Source: Marinobacter panjinensis | Lineage (GTDB): Bacteria > Pseudomonadota > Gammaproteobacteria > Pseudomonadales > Oleiphilaceae | Direction: 5' to 3' | Length of the DNA: 64,000 bases | Assembly: GCF_005298175.1 (NCBI RefSeq) | Contig: NZ_SZYH01000002.1 | Span: 248,001 to 312,000, forward strand | Shown: positions 45,653 through 54,036 of the stretch, piece after piece | How positions within the stretch are numbered: position 1 is the first letter of the stretch | Layout: every line of letters starts with the position of its first letter | Translations under genes and position numbers: made by a program | The notes under the pieces: generated by a model | Seen by the model: the letters and a program-made list of their open reading frames with translations, nothing else | Database searches by the model: none | Told to the model about the DNA's origin: nothing

Positions 45653-46219
45653 ATGATCAGCCGGTTGTTGTTATCGGGTTTGTTGAGTTTTGTCTTCTGC
45701 TTTAACGCATTCGCCGCTGATGCCAACGCAGAGGCCTGGGAGGCTCTTCGAGAGGGCCGGGCGGTTTTGATGCTGCGGCATGCCCTGGCGCCGGGTACCG
45801 GGGACCCGGCCAATTTCAGAGTGGACGACTGCTCCACACAGCGTAATCTGAACGACACTGGCCGTGAACAGGCGAGGGCCTGGAAGCCTTTGTTGGCGGA
45901 GCATGGTATTGATCAGGCGCGGATGTTCAGCAGTCAGTGGTGCCGTTGTCTGGAGACGGCGCGCGAAATGAACGTGGGGCCGGTGGAGGAGATGAAATCG
46001 CTGAATTCGTTTTTCCGCAACCGCGGTGACGGGCAGATGCAGACCGAGCAGACGATTGCGATTGTGAACGAGCTGGAACCCGGGCCGCCGGTGGTGCTGG
46101 TGTCGCACCAGGTGAACGTGACGGCGCTGACGGATGTGTACCCCTCATCTAACGAGGGAGTGGTGATTGCACTGCCGCTGTCCGAAAACCCGACCATACT
46201 GGCGAGGGTCTCGCCTTGA
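45653..46219 (+). CDS. Exported histidine phosphatase family protein
   Basis: A 188-residue protein with a signal peptide (LLLSGLLSFVFCFNAFAADA), so it is periplasmic. The phosphoacceptor His is in LMLRHALAPG, and the second His is in VSHQVNVTAL, both present, unlike the paralogue at 24.5 kb. A GGGGAGG site precedes the ATG at 45653. It lies 36 bases upstream of the PhoD-like gene and may form an operon with it. Confidence 0.8.
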   Translation: MISRLLLSGLLSFVFCFNAFAADANAEAWEALREGRAVLMLRHALAPGTGDPANFRVDDCSTQRNLNDTGREQARAWKPLLAEHGIDQARMFSSQWCRCLETAREMNVGPVEEMKSLNSFFRNRGDGQMQTEQTIAIVNELEPGPPVVLVSHQVNVTALTDVYPSSNEGVVIALPLSENPTILARVSP

Positions 46220-46255
46220 GGTCAGGTAAATGTCGAAGTGTGTCAGGAGGATTAA

Positions 46256-48217
46256 ATGAGCGAACGGCCTTTGCAGTCCTTGCCGCCAGTACTGGCCGGG
46301 CCGATTCTCAGGCACACCACTTTTGACAGGCTCACCCTCTGGCTGGTGGGGTCCTGTTCGCTGGCCCTGCGGTTGCGCCTTTATCGGGAGGATGCCAGCA
46401 AGCCGTGGATGGATCGGGAGCTTTCCGAAAACGAAGTCACCCGGATACGCTTCGGGGATCATGCCTGGCTGCATTTGATCGATGTTGAGCCCGACGATGC
46501 GCTGCCGGTGAACACCCGCATCGGGTACGACCTGGGTGTATCCGGCGCTCTGTCGCCTGAGAATGGCGATGGTAAAGAATCCTGGATCGAGCAATGGGCG
46601 CCACACCTTTGCATGCCGGGATCCAGCCGGCCCGATTTTGTCATTAAAGAGCGGTTGGACCGCCTGGCCCATGGCTCATGCCGGCGGCCTCATTCCTCGG
46701 CGGCCGACGGGTTGGTGAGGGTGGACCAGACGCTACTGGAAGCCCGGTCTGACATTGCCAAACGACCCGCTTTGATGCTGATGACCGGCGACCAGATCTA
46801 CGCCGACGATGTCGCAGGCCCCATGCTTCGGGCCATACACAGCCTGATCGATTGCCTGGGCCTGTACGATGAAGTGCTCACCGGGAGCTCGGTCAGTGAT
46901 AGCAAGGCATTGCGGGAGAACCCGGACACCTACTTTCACCGGGAAAAGTTGCTGCCGGATATTCGCAGCAACGAGGCGCTGGTAGAGCGTTTCTTTGGCG
47001 GCGTCAGGAAGCCGGTATTCACCACCGCCAGCGCCCACAACCACCTGATCTCCTTTAACGAAGTCATGGCCATGTACCTGTTGGTCTGGTCGCCCGTGTG
47101 TTGGCACCTGGTCACCATGGACCGACCGGCACTGTCCTCGGTAGACGCAGGGGTCTACCAGCAGCAGCAAGCCGCTATCGACGAATTCGTGGCCGGATTG
47201 CCCCGCGCGTCACGGGCATTGGCGCATCTTCCAACCTACATGATCTTCGATGATCACGACGTGACGGACGACTGGAATCTGTCTGCCCTGTGGGAAGCTA
47301 CAACCTACGAACACCCGTTCTCCCGTCGCATCGTGGGCAATGCCCTGGTCGCCTACCTGCTTTGCCAGGGGTGGGGCAATAACCCCGATGCCTTTGACGA
47401 CATCATGCCGGCTATCCGGTCGCTGGCGTCATCGGCGGAGCAGGGCGCTGTGTTTGATCAGGCGCTGCAGGACCAATTGATTAATCAACTGCTGCAGTTC
47501 GAAAACTGGCACTACAATCTGCAGACCTCACCGCGCATTGTGGTGCTGGATACCCGTACCCGTCGCTGGCGCAGTGAGCTAAACCGCGCCAGACCCTCTG
47601 GTCTGCTCGACTGGGAAGCCCTGAGCGAATTCCAGCAGGACATCATGGGCGAAAAGGCCGTGATTGTGGTGTCTCCCGCGCCCATGTTCGGTGTGAAGTT
47701 GATTGAAGTGATCCAGAGCGTGTTCACCTTCTTTGGCAAGCCACTGGTGGTGGACGCAGAAAACTGGATGGCCCATCGGGGTGCCGCCAGTGTGCTGCTG
47801 AACATCTTCCGCCACTCGCGTACCCCGGAAACCTTCGTGATCCTCTCTGGCGACGTTCACTACTCCTTCGCCTACGACGTGCGCCTTCGCCACCGGCCGG
47901 ACCGGCCGAGAATCTGGCAGATCACCAGTAGCGGCATCAAGAACGAATTCCCCCACACCCTCATGGAGTGGCTGGACCGCATCAACCGCTGGCTCTACGC
48001 GCCCTGGTCACCACTGAACTGGTTCACCAAGCGTCGGCGCATGCGGGTAACACCCCGGGAACCCGAGGGCCGAGATGCGGGCGAAAGACTCTGGAATAAC
48101 GCCGGAATCGGCATCGTTGAACTGGATGAGGAAGGTGCGCCCACAAACATCACACAACTGAATTCACGCTCCGGCGGAACTCAGTTCCTGAAGCCTGAAC
48201 GCCAGGATGACGACTAG
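46256..48217 (+). CDS. PhoD-like metallophosphatase
   Basis: A 653-residue protein with a central PhoD/alkaline-phosphatase-D metallophosphatase core: LMTGDQIYADD near residue 175, IFDDHDVTDDW near residue 328, and ILSGDVHYSFAYDV near residue 528, which supply metal ligands. There is no signal peptide in the predicted start, so location is unclear, though many PhoD-like proteins are cytoplasmic or membrane-associated. YjdM and PsiE family genes follow on the same strand. Confidence 0.78.
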   Translation: MSERPLQSLPPVLAGPILRHTTFDRLTLWLVGSCSLALRLRLYREDASKPWMDRELSENEVTRIRFGDHAWLHLIDVEPDDALPVNTRIGYDLGVSGALSPENGDGKESWIEQWAPHLCMPGSSRPDFVIKERLDRLAHGSCRRPHSSAADGLVRVDQTLLEARSDIAKRPALMLMTGDQIYADDVAGPMLRAIHSLIDCLGLYDEVLTGSSVSDSKALRENPDTYFHREKLLPDIRSNEALVERFFGGVRKPVFTTASAHNHLISFNEVMAMYLLVWSPVCWHLVTMDRPALSSVDAGVYQQQQAAIDEFVAGLPRASRALAHLPTYMIFDDHDVTDDWNLSALWEATTYEHPFSRRIVGNALVAYLLCQGWGNNPDAFDDIMPAIRSLASSAEQGAVFDQALQDQLINQLLQFENWHYNLQTSPRIVVLDTRTRRWRSELNRARPSGLLDWEALSEFQQDIMGEKAVIVVSPAPMFGVKLIEVIQSVFTFFGKPLVVDAENWMAHRGAASVLLNIFRHSRTPETFVILSGDVHYSFAYDVRLRHRPDRPRIWQITSSGIKNEFPHTLMEWLDRINRWLYAPWSPLNWFTKRRRMRVTPREPEGRDAGERLWNNAGIGIVELDEEGAPTNITQLNSRSGGTQFLKPERQDDD

Positions 48218-48274
48218 GCAGGGGCTGTTCTCTGGTATTATCGTGACCTTAATCCCTTGCTCAGGAAATCTCTG

Positions 48275-48613
48275 ATGTCTCAGTTACCTCCGTGCCCTCA
48301 ATGCCAATCCGAATACACCTACGAAGATGGCGTTCAGCTCGTGTGCCCCGAATGCGGGCATGAATGGAGCGAAGCGGAAGCCGCCGTTGCCGAAGCCGGT
48401 GCAGTGATTCGTGACGCCAACGGCAATGAACTTCAGGATGGTGATACGGTCTCTGTGATCAAGGATCTGAAGGTCAAAGGCTCCAGCTCCGTGGTAAAGG
48501 TTGGCACCAGGGTAAAGAATATCCGCCTGGTAGAGGGCGACCACGATATCGACTGCAAGATCGACGGCATTGGTGCCATGAAACTGAAATCCGAGTTCGT
48601 CAAAAAAGCCTGA
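48275..48613 (+). CDS. yjdM: YjdM (PhnA) zinc-ribbon protein
   Basis: A 112-residue cytoplasmic protein. The N-terminal zinc ribbon has CPQCQS and CPECGHEW, and the C-terminal SH3-like domain has [18 protein letters not shown] and the end [21 protein letters not shown]. The family was named for phosphonate use, but its function is uncertain. The ATG at 48275 gives the family length. It sits between the PhoD-like and PsiE-family genes, so a phosphate-linked group is possible. Confidence 0.88.
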   Translation: MSQLPPCPQCQSEYTYEDGVQLVCPECGHEWSEAEAAVAEAGAVIRDANGNELQDGDTVSVIKDLKVKGSSSVVKVGTRVKNIRLVEGDHDIDCKIDGIGAMKLKSEFVKKA

Positions 48614-48650
48614 TTCGGAACGTTCATCGCGGGCTGTATGGAGAGATTGA

Positions 48651-49166
48651 ATGGCCGATCACGATAAAGAAGTAACACCTGCCCAGTCACGACCTGATAA
48701 TCGGCACGAACTGCATCAGGAGCTTCCGATTGATTTCCCTGATCCTTTTTTCCGCGGTCTGCACCGGGTCATTCGCTTTGCGATCCGGGTGCTCGCGGTA
48801 CTGATGGTCGCGGTTATTCTCTGGGGCGTTGGCGATGTTATTTACATCATCTACGACAGACTGATCACGCCACCTTTCCTGCTGTTGAATATCAACGATA
48901 TTTTCTACACCTTCGGTGCCTTCATGGCGGTGCTGATTGCGGTGGAAATCTTTATTAATATACGGCTCTACCTGGGCACCAACGTCTTTCCAGTGCAACT
49001 GGTGGTCGCCACGGCGCTTATGGCCATTGCCCGGAAAGTCATTGTGCTGGATTTCGAAACACTGGCGCCCATGTACCTGCTCGGTATTGCCGCGACCACA
49101 TTGGCGCTGGGTGTCACCTACTGGCTGTTAAGGCAGGGCAATCAGTATCACGACTGGGATGACTGA
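48651..49166 (+). CDS. PsiE-family membrane protein
   Basis: A 171-residue inner-membrane protein with four helices (about 42-62, 78-98, 105-125 and 130-150) and the PsiE-type region INDIFYTFGAFMAVLIAVE. PsiE is named as phosphate-starvation inducible in E. coli, and its biochemical role is unknown. It follows yjdM by 37 bases. I did not find a convincing Pho box upstream of the group. Confidence 0.8.
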   Translation: MADHDKEVTPAQSRPDNRHELHQELPIDFPDPFFRGLHRVIRFAIRVLAVLMVAVILWGVGDVIYIIYDRLITPPFLLLNINDIFYTFGAFMAVLIAVEIFINIRLYLGTNVFPVQLVVATALMAIARKVIVLDFETLAPMYLLGIAATTLALGVTYWLLRQGNQYHDWDD

Positions 49167-49192
49167 TCGCCCTGTGTTCGAAGGGTGACTGG

Positions 49193-49921
49193 CTAAACGC
49201 CCGCTGCAACCTGGACCTGTTTCTCCAGCTCCCTGGCAAGGGCTGGCTCCAGCGTCAGGGCATTTGCCAGCTGGTCCAGCCATGCCCGCTCCATGGGGTT
49301 CTGATCGTCGATCATCACCGCACTGACGATATAGATTTCCCGGCTCGCCTGGGGTGAGTCCGCGCTCCGGGCCAGGGCGTTGGCGTCCAGCGGGGCGTCG
49401 AACTGCTGCTGAATCCAGGCGTGCAGTTCGTCATCGGGCCCGAGCTTTTCGATCTCCTGGGTAAGCAGCGCTCGCTCGTTGGCGTCGACATGCCCGTCAG
49501 CCCGTGCCGCCATAATCATGGCCTGGAGTATTTCCAGGCCACGCTGATCCTGGGCACTGCCTTGCAGCTGTTCCAGTGGTTGGCCTTGCCGGGCGTTGTC
49601 GGCCACCGGGCCAGAGGATTGCGCCTGGTAGTTCTGGTAGGCCTTCCACGCCAGCACACCAACGCCAGCCAGGGCGCCGTATTTCAGAGCCTTCCCGCCC
49701 ATGTTTCGACCCCGTTTCGACCCCAGCATAAGCCCGACAGCACCACCACCGAGCAGACTCTTGACGTCGATGCCGCCGGAGCCTGAACCTCCGGACCCGC
49801 CGCCACCGAACTGCGATGCGAGATTGCCCACCATGCGGTTTATATCGGTACCTCCTCCTGTGCCTGGCTGGCTTCCGGATGCCTGGTTCATCAACTGCTT
49901 GAGAATGTTCATCGCGTTCAT
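49193..49921 (-). CDS. DUF533 / TerB-like protein (YebE type)
   Basis: A 242-residue protein. A glycine-rich low-complexity stretch (about 36-50) and one hydrophobic segment (GALAGVGVLAWKAYQ, near residue 80) are followed by a C-terminal helical TerB-like domain (about 130-240, with MIMAARADGHVDANERALL). This is the YebE layout, a membrane-anchored protein of unknown function. It is convergent with the PsiE gene and divergent from the copper chaperone. Confidence 0.78.
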   Translation of the reverse strand: MNAMNILKQLMNQASGSQPGTGGGTDINRMVGNLASQFGGGGSGGSGSGGIDVKSLLGGGAVGLMLGSKRGRNMGGKALKYGALAGVGVLAWKAYQNYQAQSSGPVADNARQGQPLEQLQGSAQDQRGLEILQAMIMAARADGHVDANERALLTQEIEKLGPDDELHAWIQQQFDAPLDANALARSADSPQASREIYIVSAVMIDDQNPMERAWLDQLANALTLEPALARELEKQVQVAAGV

Positions 49922-50137
49922 GTATTCACTCCTGAATTGCGCCTATGGCTAAGCTGGTCATTTGGTTGAGGCATTTCTGTATCCGCTGGTATGACCGTGG
50001 CGTTCAGATTTGGTGCCCGAATGCCGATATAACATTGGATGCAAAATTGACGGTGAGGCTTGTCATCAGCGGCGGCGAAAGTGACACTGTATTCGTTTTG
50101 CCAACCTGTTGATGACAAACCTATAAAGCGAGGCTCC

Positions 50138-50650
50138 ATGAAAACACTCACCGCGCTGACCGCAAACGTGCTGTTCGGGCTCACCCTTCTTGCGGGCATG
50201 CTTTCCACCCCCGCACTGGCCCACGAATACACCGAAGGCACCATCACCATCGACCACCCCTGGAGCCGCCCCACACCCCCGGGCGTACCCATGGGCGTTG
50301 GCTATATGGCCATCACCAACCATGGTGACAGCGACATCACCTTCAGCAGCGCCACCACCCCCAGAGCAGAAAAAGTCTCCATCCACGAAAGCACGATGAA
50401 AGACGGCACCATGAGCATGCGCCCGTTAAAAGACGGGCTGCCGATTCCCGCCGGCGAAACCGTGGAACTCAAGCCCCACGGCTACCACCTGATGCTTGAA
50501 AAGCTGAAAGGCCCCTTGAAAGAAGGCGAGAGCGTTCCCCTGACACTAACATTCGAGGGCGCGGCGGACATGAACGTTGAATTAAACGTTGAGCCGCTGG
50601 ATGGAGGCATGCAGAAGAAAGACAACGGAATGGACCATTCCGGGCACTGA
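50138..50650 (+). CDS. PCu(A)C-type copper chaperone
   Basis: A 170-residue periplasmic copper protein. A signal peptide (LTALTANVLFGLTLLAGMLSTPALA) precedes the beta-sandwich with the copper ligands in the HES ... MSM and GYHLML segments of the HX10MX21HXM motif. It delivers Cu(I) to the cytochrome oxidase CuA or CuB site. The C-terminal tail MDHSGH could add metal ligands. The frame opens at 50060, but the signal peptide sets the start at 50138. It is the last ordinary chromosomal gene before the cassette region. Confidence 0.85.
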   Translation: MKTLTALTANVLFGLTLLAGMLSTPALAHEYTEGTITIDHPWSRPTPPGVPMGVGYMAITNHGDSDITFSSATTPRAEKVSIHESTMKDGTMSMRPLKDGLPIPAGETVELKPHGYHLMLEKLKGPLKEGESVPLTLTFEGAADMNVELNVEPLDGGMQKKDNGMDHSGH

Positions 50651-50959
50651 AAGCTGCTGGCTGGAGTTATACGAACAGGGGCGTATAACTCCAGAGCTCC
50701 TGCCCCATGCAATTGAATCTACAGGTTTATTTATCGAAGGAACCGGGGTTATACGAACGGAGGGCGCTGGAATTATACGAATGCGTTCGCAAAACGCCAT
50801 TTTTGCCAGGTTGAGTGCAGCGCTTAAGATTTTGAACTATATTGGTTTTTTTGGACACGGGTTGGTCGGGCGTTTGGAGTTATACGAACGTGGGATAGGC
50901 GCCCGGAGTTATACGAACGGGTTCGTATAATACGCTGTTAAGTGTCAAAGGATTGATCG
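50651..50959 (+). other. Non-coding left edge of the cassette region
   Basis: A 309-base gap between the copper chaperone and the first cassette gene. It holds the GTTATACGAAC repeat cluster and, at 50937-50943, a GTTAAGT core site 17 bases before the first cassette gene. A 113-codon frame runs through it in + direction but is mainly a read-through of the repeats. An attI site would be expected about here if an integron platform were present, but I see no integrase on either strand. Confidence 0.6.
50663..50930. repeat. Cluster of seven GTTATACGAAC-type repeats
   Basis: Five direct copies of a 14-base motif (GGAGTTATACGAAC or one to three changes) lie at 50663-50676, 50745-50758, 50769-50782, 50876-50889 and 50905-50918. 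Two inverted copies lie at 50682-50692 and 50921-50930. Copies 1 and 1' form an 11-bp hairpin with an 8-base loop, and the last pair forms a 10-bp palindrome with a GG centre. Inverted and spaced half-sites of this kind suit a tyrosine-recombinase or regulator binding region. The motif also resembles the outer arm of XerC-type sites, though no full dif-like site is present. Confidence 0.8.
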
Positions 50960-51379
50960 ATGAAAGGTGAATGTCTCTGCGGAACAGTGAAATTCGAGAT
51001 TGAAGAGGAAATTCGAAACCTCTATCAATGTCACTGTTCGTTGTGCCGCAAAGCTACCGGAGCCGCAGCTAATGCCGCGACTTTTGTGCAGGGTAGCGCT
51101 TTTCGTTGGGTGTCAGGCGAGAGTCAAATCAGGTCTTACAAAAAGCCCAGCGGCTTCCGAAGCGATTTCTGTTCCGTATGCGGTAGTCCGGCTCCTAACA
51201 GCCTGAGGGGCAGCGGAATGGTTTGGATTCCTGCCGGTTTACTCGATGAATTGGTTGCATCGCGGATTTCTGCCCACCTCCATACAAAGTCCGCTGCACC
51301 CTGGGAACAAGAGTCTGCAGAGTGCATTCGGCTGGACGGTGGGCCTGACAGCCTGGAATCACTTAACAAATTGTTGTAG
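50960..51379 (+). CDS. GFA-family zinc protein, cassette 1
   Basis: A 139-residue GFA/CENP-V-fold protein with cysteines in GECLCGTV, CHCSLCRKATGA and FCSVCGSP. The start is 17 bases after the first core site. The last codons (LNKLL) lie inside the attC that follows, which is usual for cassette genes. Members of this family are frequent in integron arrays. It differs from the chromosomal copy at 34.5 kb and from the cassette copy at 55.4 kb. Confidence 0.78.
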   Translation: MKGECLCGTVKFEIEEEIRNLYQCHCSLCRKATGAAANAATFVQGSAFRWVSGESQIRSYKKPSGFRSDFCSVCGSPAPNSLRGSGMVWIPAGLLDELVASRISAHLHTKSAAPWEQESAECIRLDGGPDSLESLNKLL

Positions 51380-51445
51380 TTCGTTCCGGCCTAAGGCCTC
51401 CACCGGACGCCCCTGTCGGGGCGCCGCTAAACCAAAGCGTTATAT
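51361..51445 (+). repeat. attC site 1
   Basis: Starts ACTTAAC, ends GTTATAT (85 bases). The left arm near TTGTTGTAG can pair with CTAAACCAA on the right, leaving single bases unpaired. The centre (GTTCCGGCC ... GGGGCGCCGCTAA) is closely shared with sites 4 and 7. End box has one mismatch to GTTRRRY. Confidence 0.7.
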
Positions 51446-51475
51446 AGGTTGCAACAACCGGGTATGATGCCGGGC

Positions 51476-52105
51476 CTATGTACGTTGCGATGCCGGACCG
51501 AATATCATCCGCAAAAAGTTCCGGTAAAGCAGCAGCTGTTTTCCGAGATGTTTGTTCTGATTGAAAACCCTTACCAGCAGGATGCCACCCTCAACGACGG
51601 TGGTGAACATGTCAGCCAGTTCTTCCAGATCAACATCCATGCAGGGCTCATAAACCGTCGCAATTTTTCTTAACCGCTGTGCGATCAGTTCCCGCCAATT
51701 GAGTACGCCGCGACGAACCATCTCCGCGACTTGCTCGTCAGTCTGATAGCGTTCATAGGTGAAGGTGACGACCAGGCATCCCGGGTGGGTGAGTTCCATG
51801 TTAGTCATGGTTTCGGCAAATAGATTCAGGAATATCAGCAATTGCTGGAGCGGATCTTCTGAGAGTGAATCGGCTCGGGTAAACAGGTCGGCAAAAATCT
51901 GGTCGTCGTTCTTGAGATAACGCCTTACCAGTGCCTTAGCCATCTCGTTTTTATCAGCATAGTGATAAAAGAAACCGCTTTTGGTTATGGCTGCAGCATC
52001 CACGATTTCGTCGATCCCGGTGCTTGAAAAACCGCGCTCCAATATAAGGCTCTCGGCAGCAGCCAGAATTCTTTCCTGTGTGGCACTGGATCGGTTGGTC
52101 GGCAC
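51476..52105 (-). CDS. TetR/AcrR-family regulator, cassette 2
   Basis: A 209-residue repressor. The N-terminal TetR helix-turn-helix is clear (RILAAAESLILERGFSSTGIDEIV and KSGFFYHYADKNEMAKALV) and the C-terminal ligand-binding domain is all-helical. It is on the opposite strand to most cassette genes and divergent from the methyltransferase gene in the same cassette, so it may control that gene through the 178-base gap 52106-52283. Inducer unknown. Confidence 0.8.
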   Translation of the reverse strand: MPTNRSSATQERILAAAESLILERGFSSTGIDEIVDAAAITKSGFFYHYADKNEMAKALVRRYLKNDDQIFADLFTRADSLSEDPLQQLLIFLNLFAETMTNMELTHPGCLVVTFTYERYQTDEQVAEMVRRGVLNWRELIAQRLRKIATVYEPCMDVDLEELADMFTTVVEGGILLVRVFNQNKHLGKQLLLYRNFLRMIFGPASQRT

Positions 52106-52307
52106 GGTGACCTCACTTTCGTCGTTGAAACTGTACCTGGAGTAAAGTTTTCTGCTCGACGATCAGAAGGAAGGAATGGAAAATTTTATAAGTCTCTGAT
52201 TTTAGGCATTCTAATTCTGATGTTTATTCCCACCTCAAGTGCTTACAGGTATGAACCGCGTTACCTAAGATAGACGCTTCACAGTGACAACAACTTCAGG
52301 AGCGAAT

Positions 52308-53258
52308 ATGAGCCTTTACCGACAAGCACTGCCACAACTGGGAAACCAGCTTTTCATAACCGACGGCGGACTCGAAACTAGCCTCATCTTTCATGATGGA
52401 ATCGAACTGCCTTACTTTTCGTCATTTGTATTACTGAAAGATCAACAGGGTCGAGATGCCCTGAGAAAATATTATCGGAGCTACGCCCGGATAGCAAAGC
52501 AAGCGGGACTAGCCTTTATTCTGGAATCACCAACCTGGCGTTCTAACCGTGACTGGGGTAATAAAATCGGTTTCACACAAGCTGAGTTGCGTGAGGTAAA
52601 TCTTGCGGCAATCGCGTTGATGGAATCGATTCGTGACGAGTTTGAGAGTCACGATCAGCCGTACGTCATTAGCGGATGTATTGGTCCGCGTGGCGATGGG
52701 TATCGCTCCGATGCTCGAATGACCCAAGCGGAAGCCCGGGACTATCACTCTGAACAAATCCGGAGCTTCGCGTTAAGCTCAGCCGATTGCGTCACGGCAG
52801 TCACGATGAATTACGTCGAGGAGGCCATTGGCATTGCAATGGCCGCGCGTGATTTCGACATTCCGGCGGTTATTTCATTTACCGTTGAAACCGACGGTCG
52901 TCTGCCCAGCGGTGAAACCCTTGATGAGGCTATCGGGCTGGTTGACGAGGCATGCGATGGCTACCCTGCCTATTACATGGTCAACTGTGCTCACCCCAGT
53001 CACTTTGAATCGAGCCTGGCTGCGATGAAGCATATCAACCGCCTGCGCGGCATCCGTGCGAATGCTTCTCGGTGCAGTCATGCAGAGCTGGATGAGGCAG
53101 AAGAACTTGATGATGGCAATCCCGAGGAATTCGGTCTCGACTATCGCCGCTTGCGTCAGCGTTTCCCCCAGATAAACATCGTTGGCGGTTGTTGCGGGAC
53201 GGACCACCGTCATATTGAACAACTCAGTCTGCAACTAGTGGAGCGGGAGGTCGCATAG
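52308..53258 (+). CDS. Homocysteine S-methyltransferase family enzyme, cassette 2
   Basis: A 316-residue enzyme of the MmuM/BHMT type that would move a methyl group (from S-methylmethionine or a similar donor) to homocysteine. The zinc cysteines are in VNCAHP and GGCCGTDHRHI, and ITDGGLETSL is at the start. A CAGGAG site before the ATG at 52308 decides the start over the frame opening at 52284. With the divergent TetR gene it makes one two-gene cassette of about 2.0 kb. Confidence 0.78.
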   Translation: MSLYRQALPQLGNQLFITDGGLETSLIFHDGIELPYFSSFVLLKDQQGRDALRKYYRSYARIAKQAGLAFILESPTWRSNRDWGNKIGFTQAELREVNLAAIALMESIRDEFESHDQPYVISGCIGPRGDGYRSDARMTQAEARDYHSEQIRSFALSSADCVTAVTMNYVEEAIGIAMAARDFDIPAVISFTVETDGRLPSGETLDEAIGLVDEACDGYPAYYMVNCAHPSHFESSLAAMKHINRLRGIRANASRCSHAELDEAEELDDGNPEEFGLDYRRLRQRFPQINIVGGCCGTDHRHIEQLSLQLVEREVA

Positions 53259-53383
53259 GGATAAATGGTTCGAGGAATCGAAGCGCGCCTTAAGCCTCGA
53301 TTCCTCTATTCTGTTTTCGATCTTATCAGGACATTGAATTGGAAAATCGGAACTGGAAAACCGGGACAGATTTATTTGATGGT

Positions 53384-53468
53384 ACATAACTAGGCCAGTC
53401 ACGGCGACGCCTACTACATTGCGGCTTCGCCTCCATTTCGTAGTCGAGCGTGCAAAGCGGCGTTATGC
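53384..53468 (+). repeat. attC site 2
   Basis: Starts ACATAAC, ends GTTATGC (85 bases). The end boxes nearly pair. Arms include CTACTAC with GTAGT, but pairing of the L boxes is poor, so this is one of the weaker sites. It lies directly before the next cassette gene. Confidence 0.62.
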
Positions 53469-53483
53469 GCAAAAGGAGGACGC

Positions 53484-53951
53484 GTGCATCATTTAGCAGC
53501 CCAATGGATTGTGGGGTTACTGAGAGATAGGAATATCCCCTTTCTGATCTGTGGCGGACTCGCAGCAAAGGGCTATGGCTCTGAGCGGCCTCTGAATGAT
53601 ATCGACCTTTTCGTCCCCGGTGAGTATTTTTCGGTTGTGGTTCAGGCCGGCCAGGAATTTGTATCCAAAGCTGCTACTCATCGCAAAGAGGAAGGCTGGG
53701 ATCTAACTTACGTCCAGTTCAAGTATGAAGGTATCAAAGTGGAGGTCGGTAGCTCTGACGGTCCGCGAATTTTTGATGCAAGTAACCAGGCCTGGGTTCC
53801 GCTTAGCATAGATTTTTCTCGATATGCGACCGTGTATTTGCTGGGCCTTGAGCTTCCCCTTATGTTGAAGGACGACTTGGTCCAATATAAATCCGCGCTC
53901 TCACGTCCGGTGGATATCGAGGATATCCGTGCTATCCGTCAGAGTGCATAA
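53484..53951 (+). CDS. Nucleotidyltransferase-fold protein, cassette 3
   Basis: A 155-residue protein with the minimal nucleotidyltransferase pattern GGLAAKGYGSERPLNDIDLFV (GG, then GS, then DIDL) near residue 20. This pattern occurs in AbiE-type toxins, MNT antitoxin-type and aminoglycoside adenylyltransferase-type proteins. No partner HEPN gene is in the cassette, so a toxin-antitoxin role is not shown. The start is GTG with a strong AAAGGAGGA site. The stop overlaps the next attC. Confidence 0.65.
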   Translation: MHHLAAQWIVGLLRDRNIPFLICGGLAAKGYGSERPLNDIDLFVPGEYFSVVVQAGQEFVSKAATHRKEEGWDLTYVQFKYEGIKVEVGSSDGPRIFDASNQAWVPLSIDFSRYATVYLLGLELPLMLKDDLVQYKSALSRPVDIEDIRAIRQSA

Positions 53952-54023
53952 CCAGGCCATGCACCGGATGTCAAAACCTCTGCTTCGCGCCGGTTTTGCC
54001 ACCGGTGATGGCGAGCGTTAATT
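53946..54023 (+). repeat. attC site 3
   Basis: Starts GCATAAC, ends GTTAATT (78 bases). Arms pair well: GCCAT-G-CACCGG with CCGGTGATGGC leaves one unpaired G, and CAAAACC pairs with GGTTTTG. This unpaired base is the hallmark that sets the recombined strand. Confidence 0.8.
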
Positions 54024-54036
54024 ACCAAGGAAAGGT

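Noticed and set aside
49193..50650. An intI gene expected left of the first cassette.
   Set aside because: Both strands are filled by a DUF533 gene and a copper chaperone. No tyrosine-recombinase motif is visible, so I call the array integrase-less in this window.
50589..50930. A 113-codon frame through the GTTATACGAAC repeat region.
   Set aside because: It begins inside the copper chaperone gene in another frame, has no ribosome site, and mostly translates the repeats. It has no family resemblance.
50921..50947. A full dif-like XerC/XerD site.
   Set aside because: The XerC-type arm GTTCGTATAA is good, but the following spacer and second arm do not reach the needed 6-base spacing and TTATGTTAAAT pattern.
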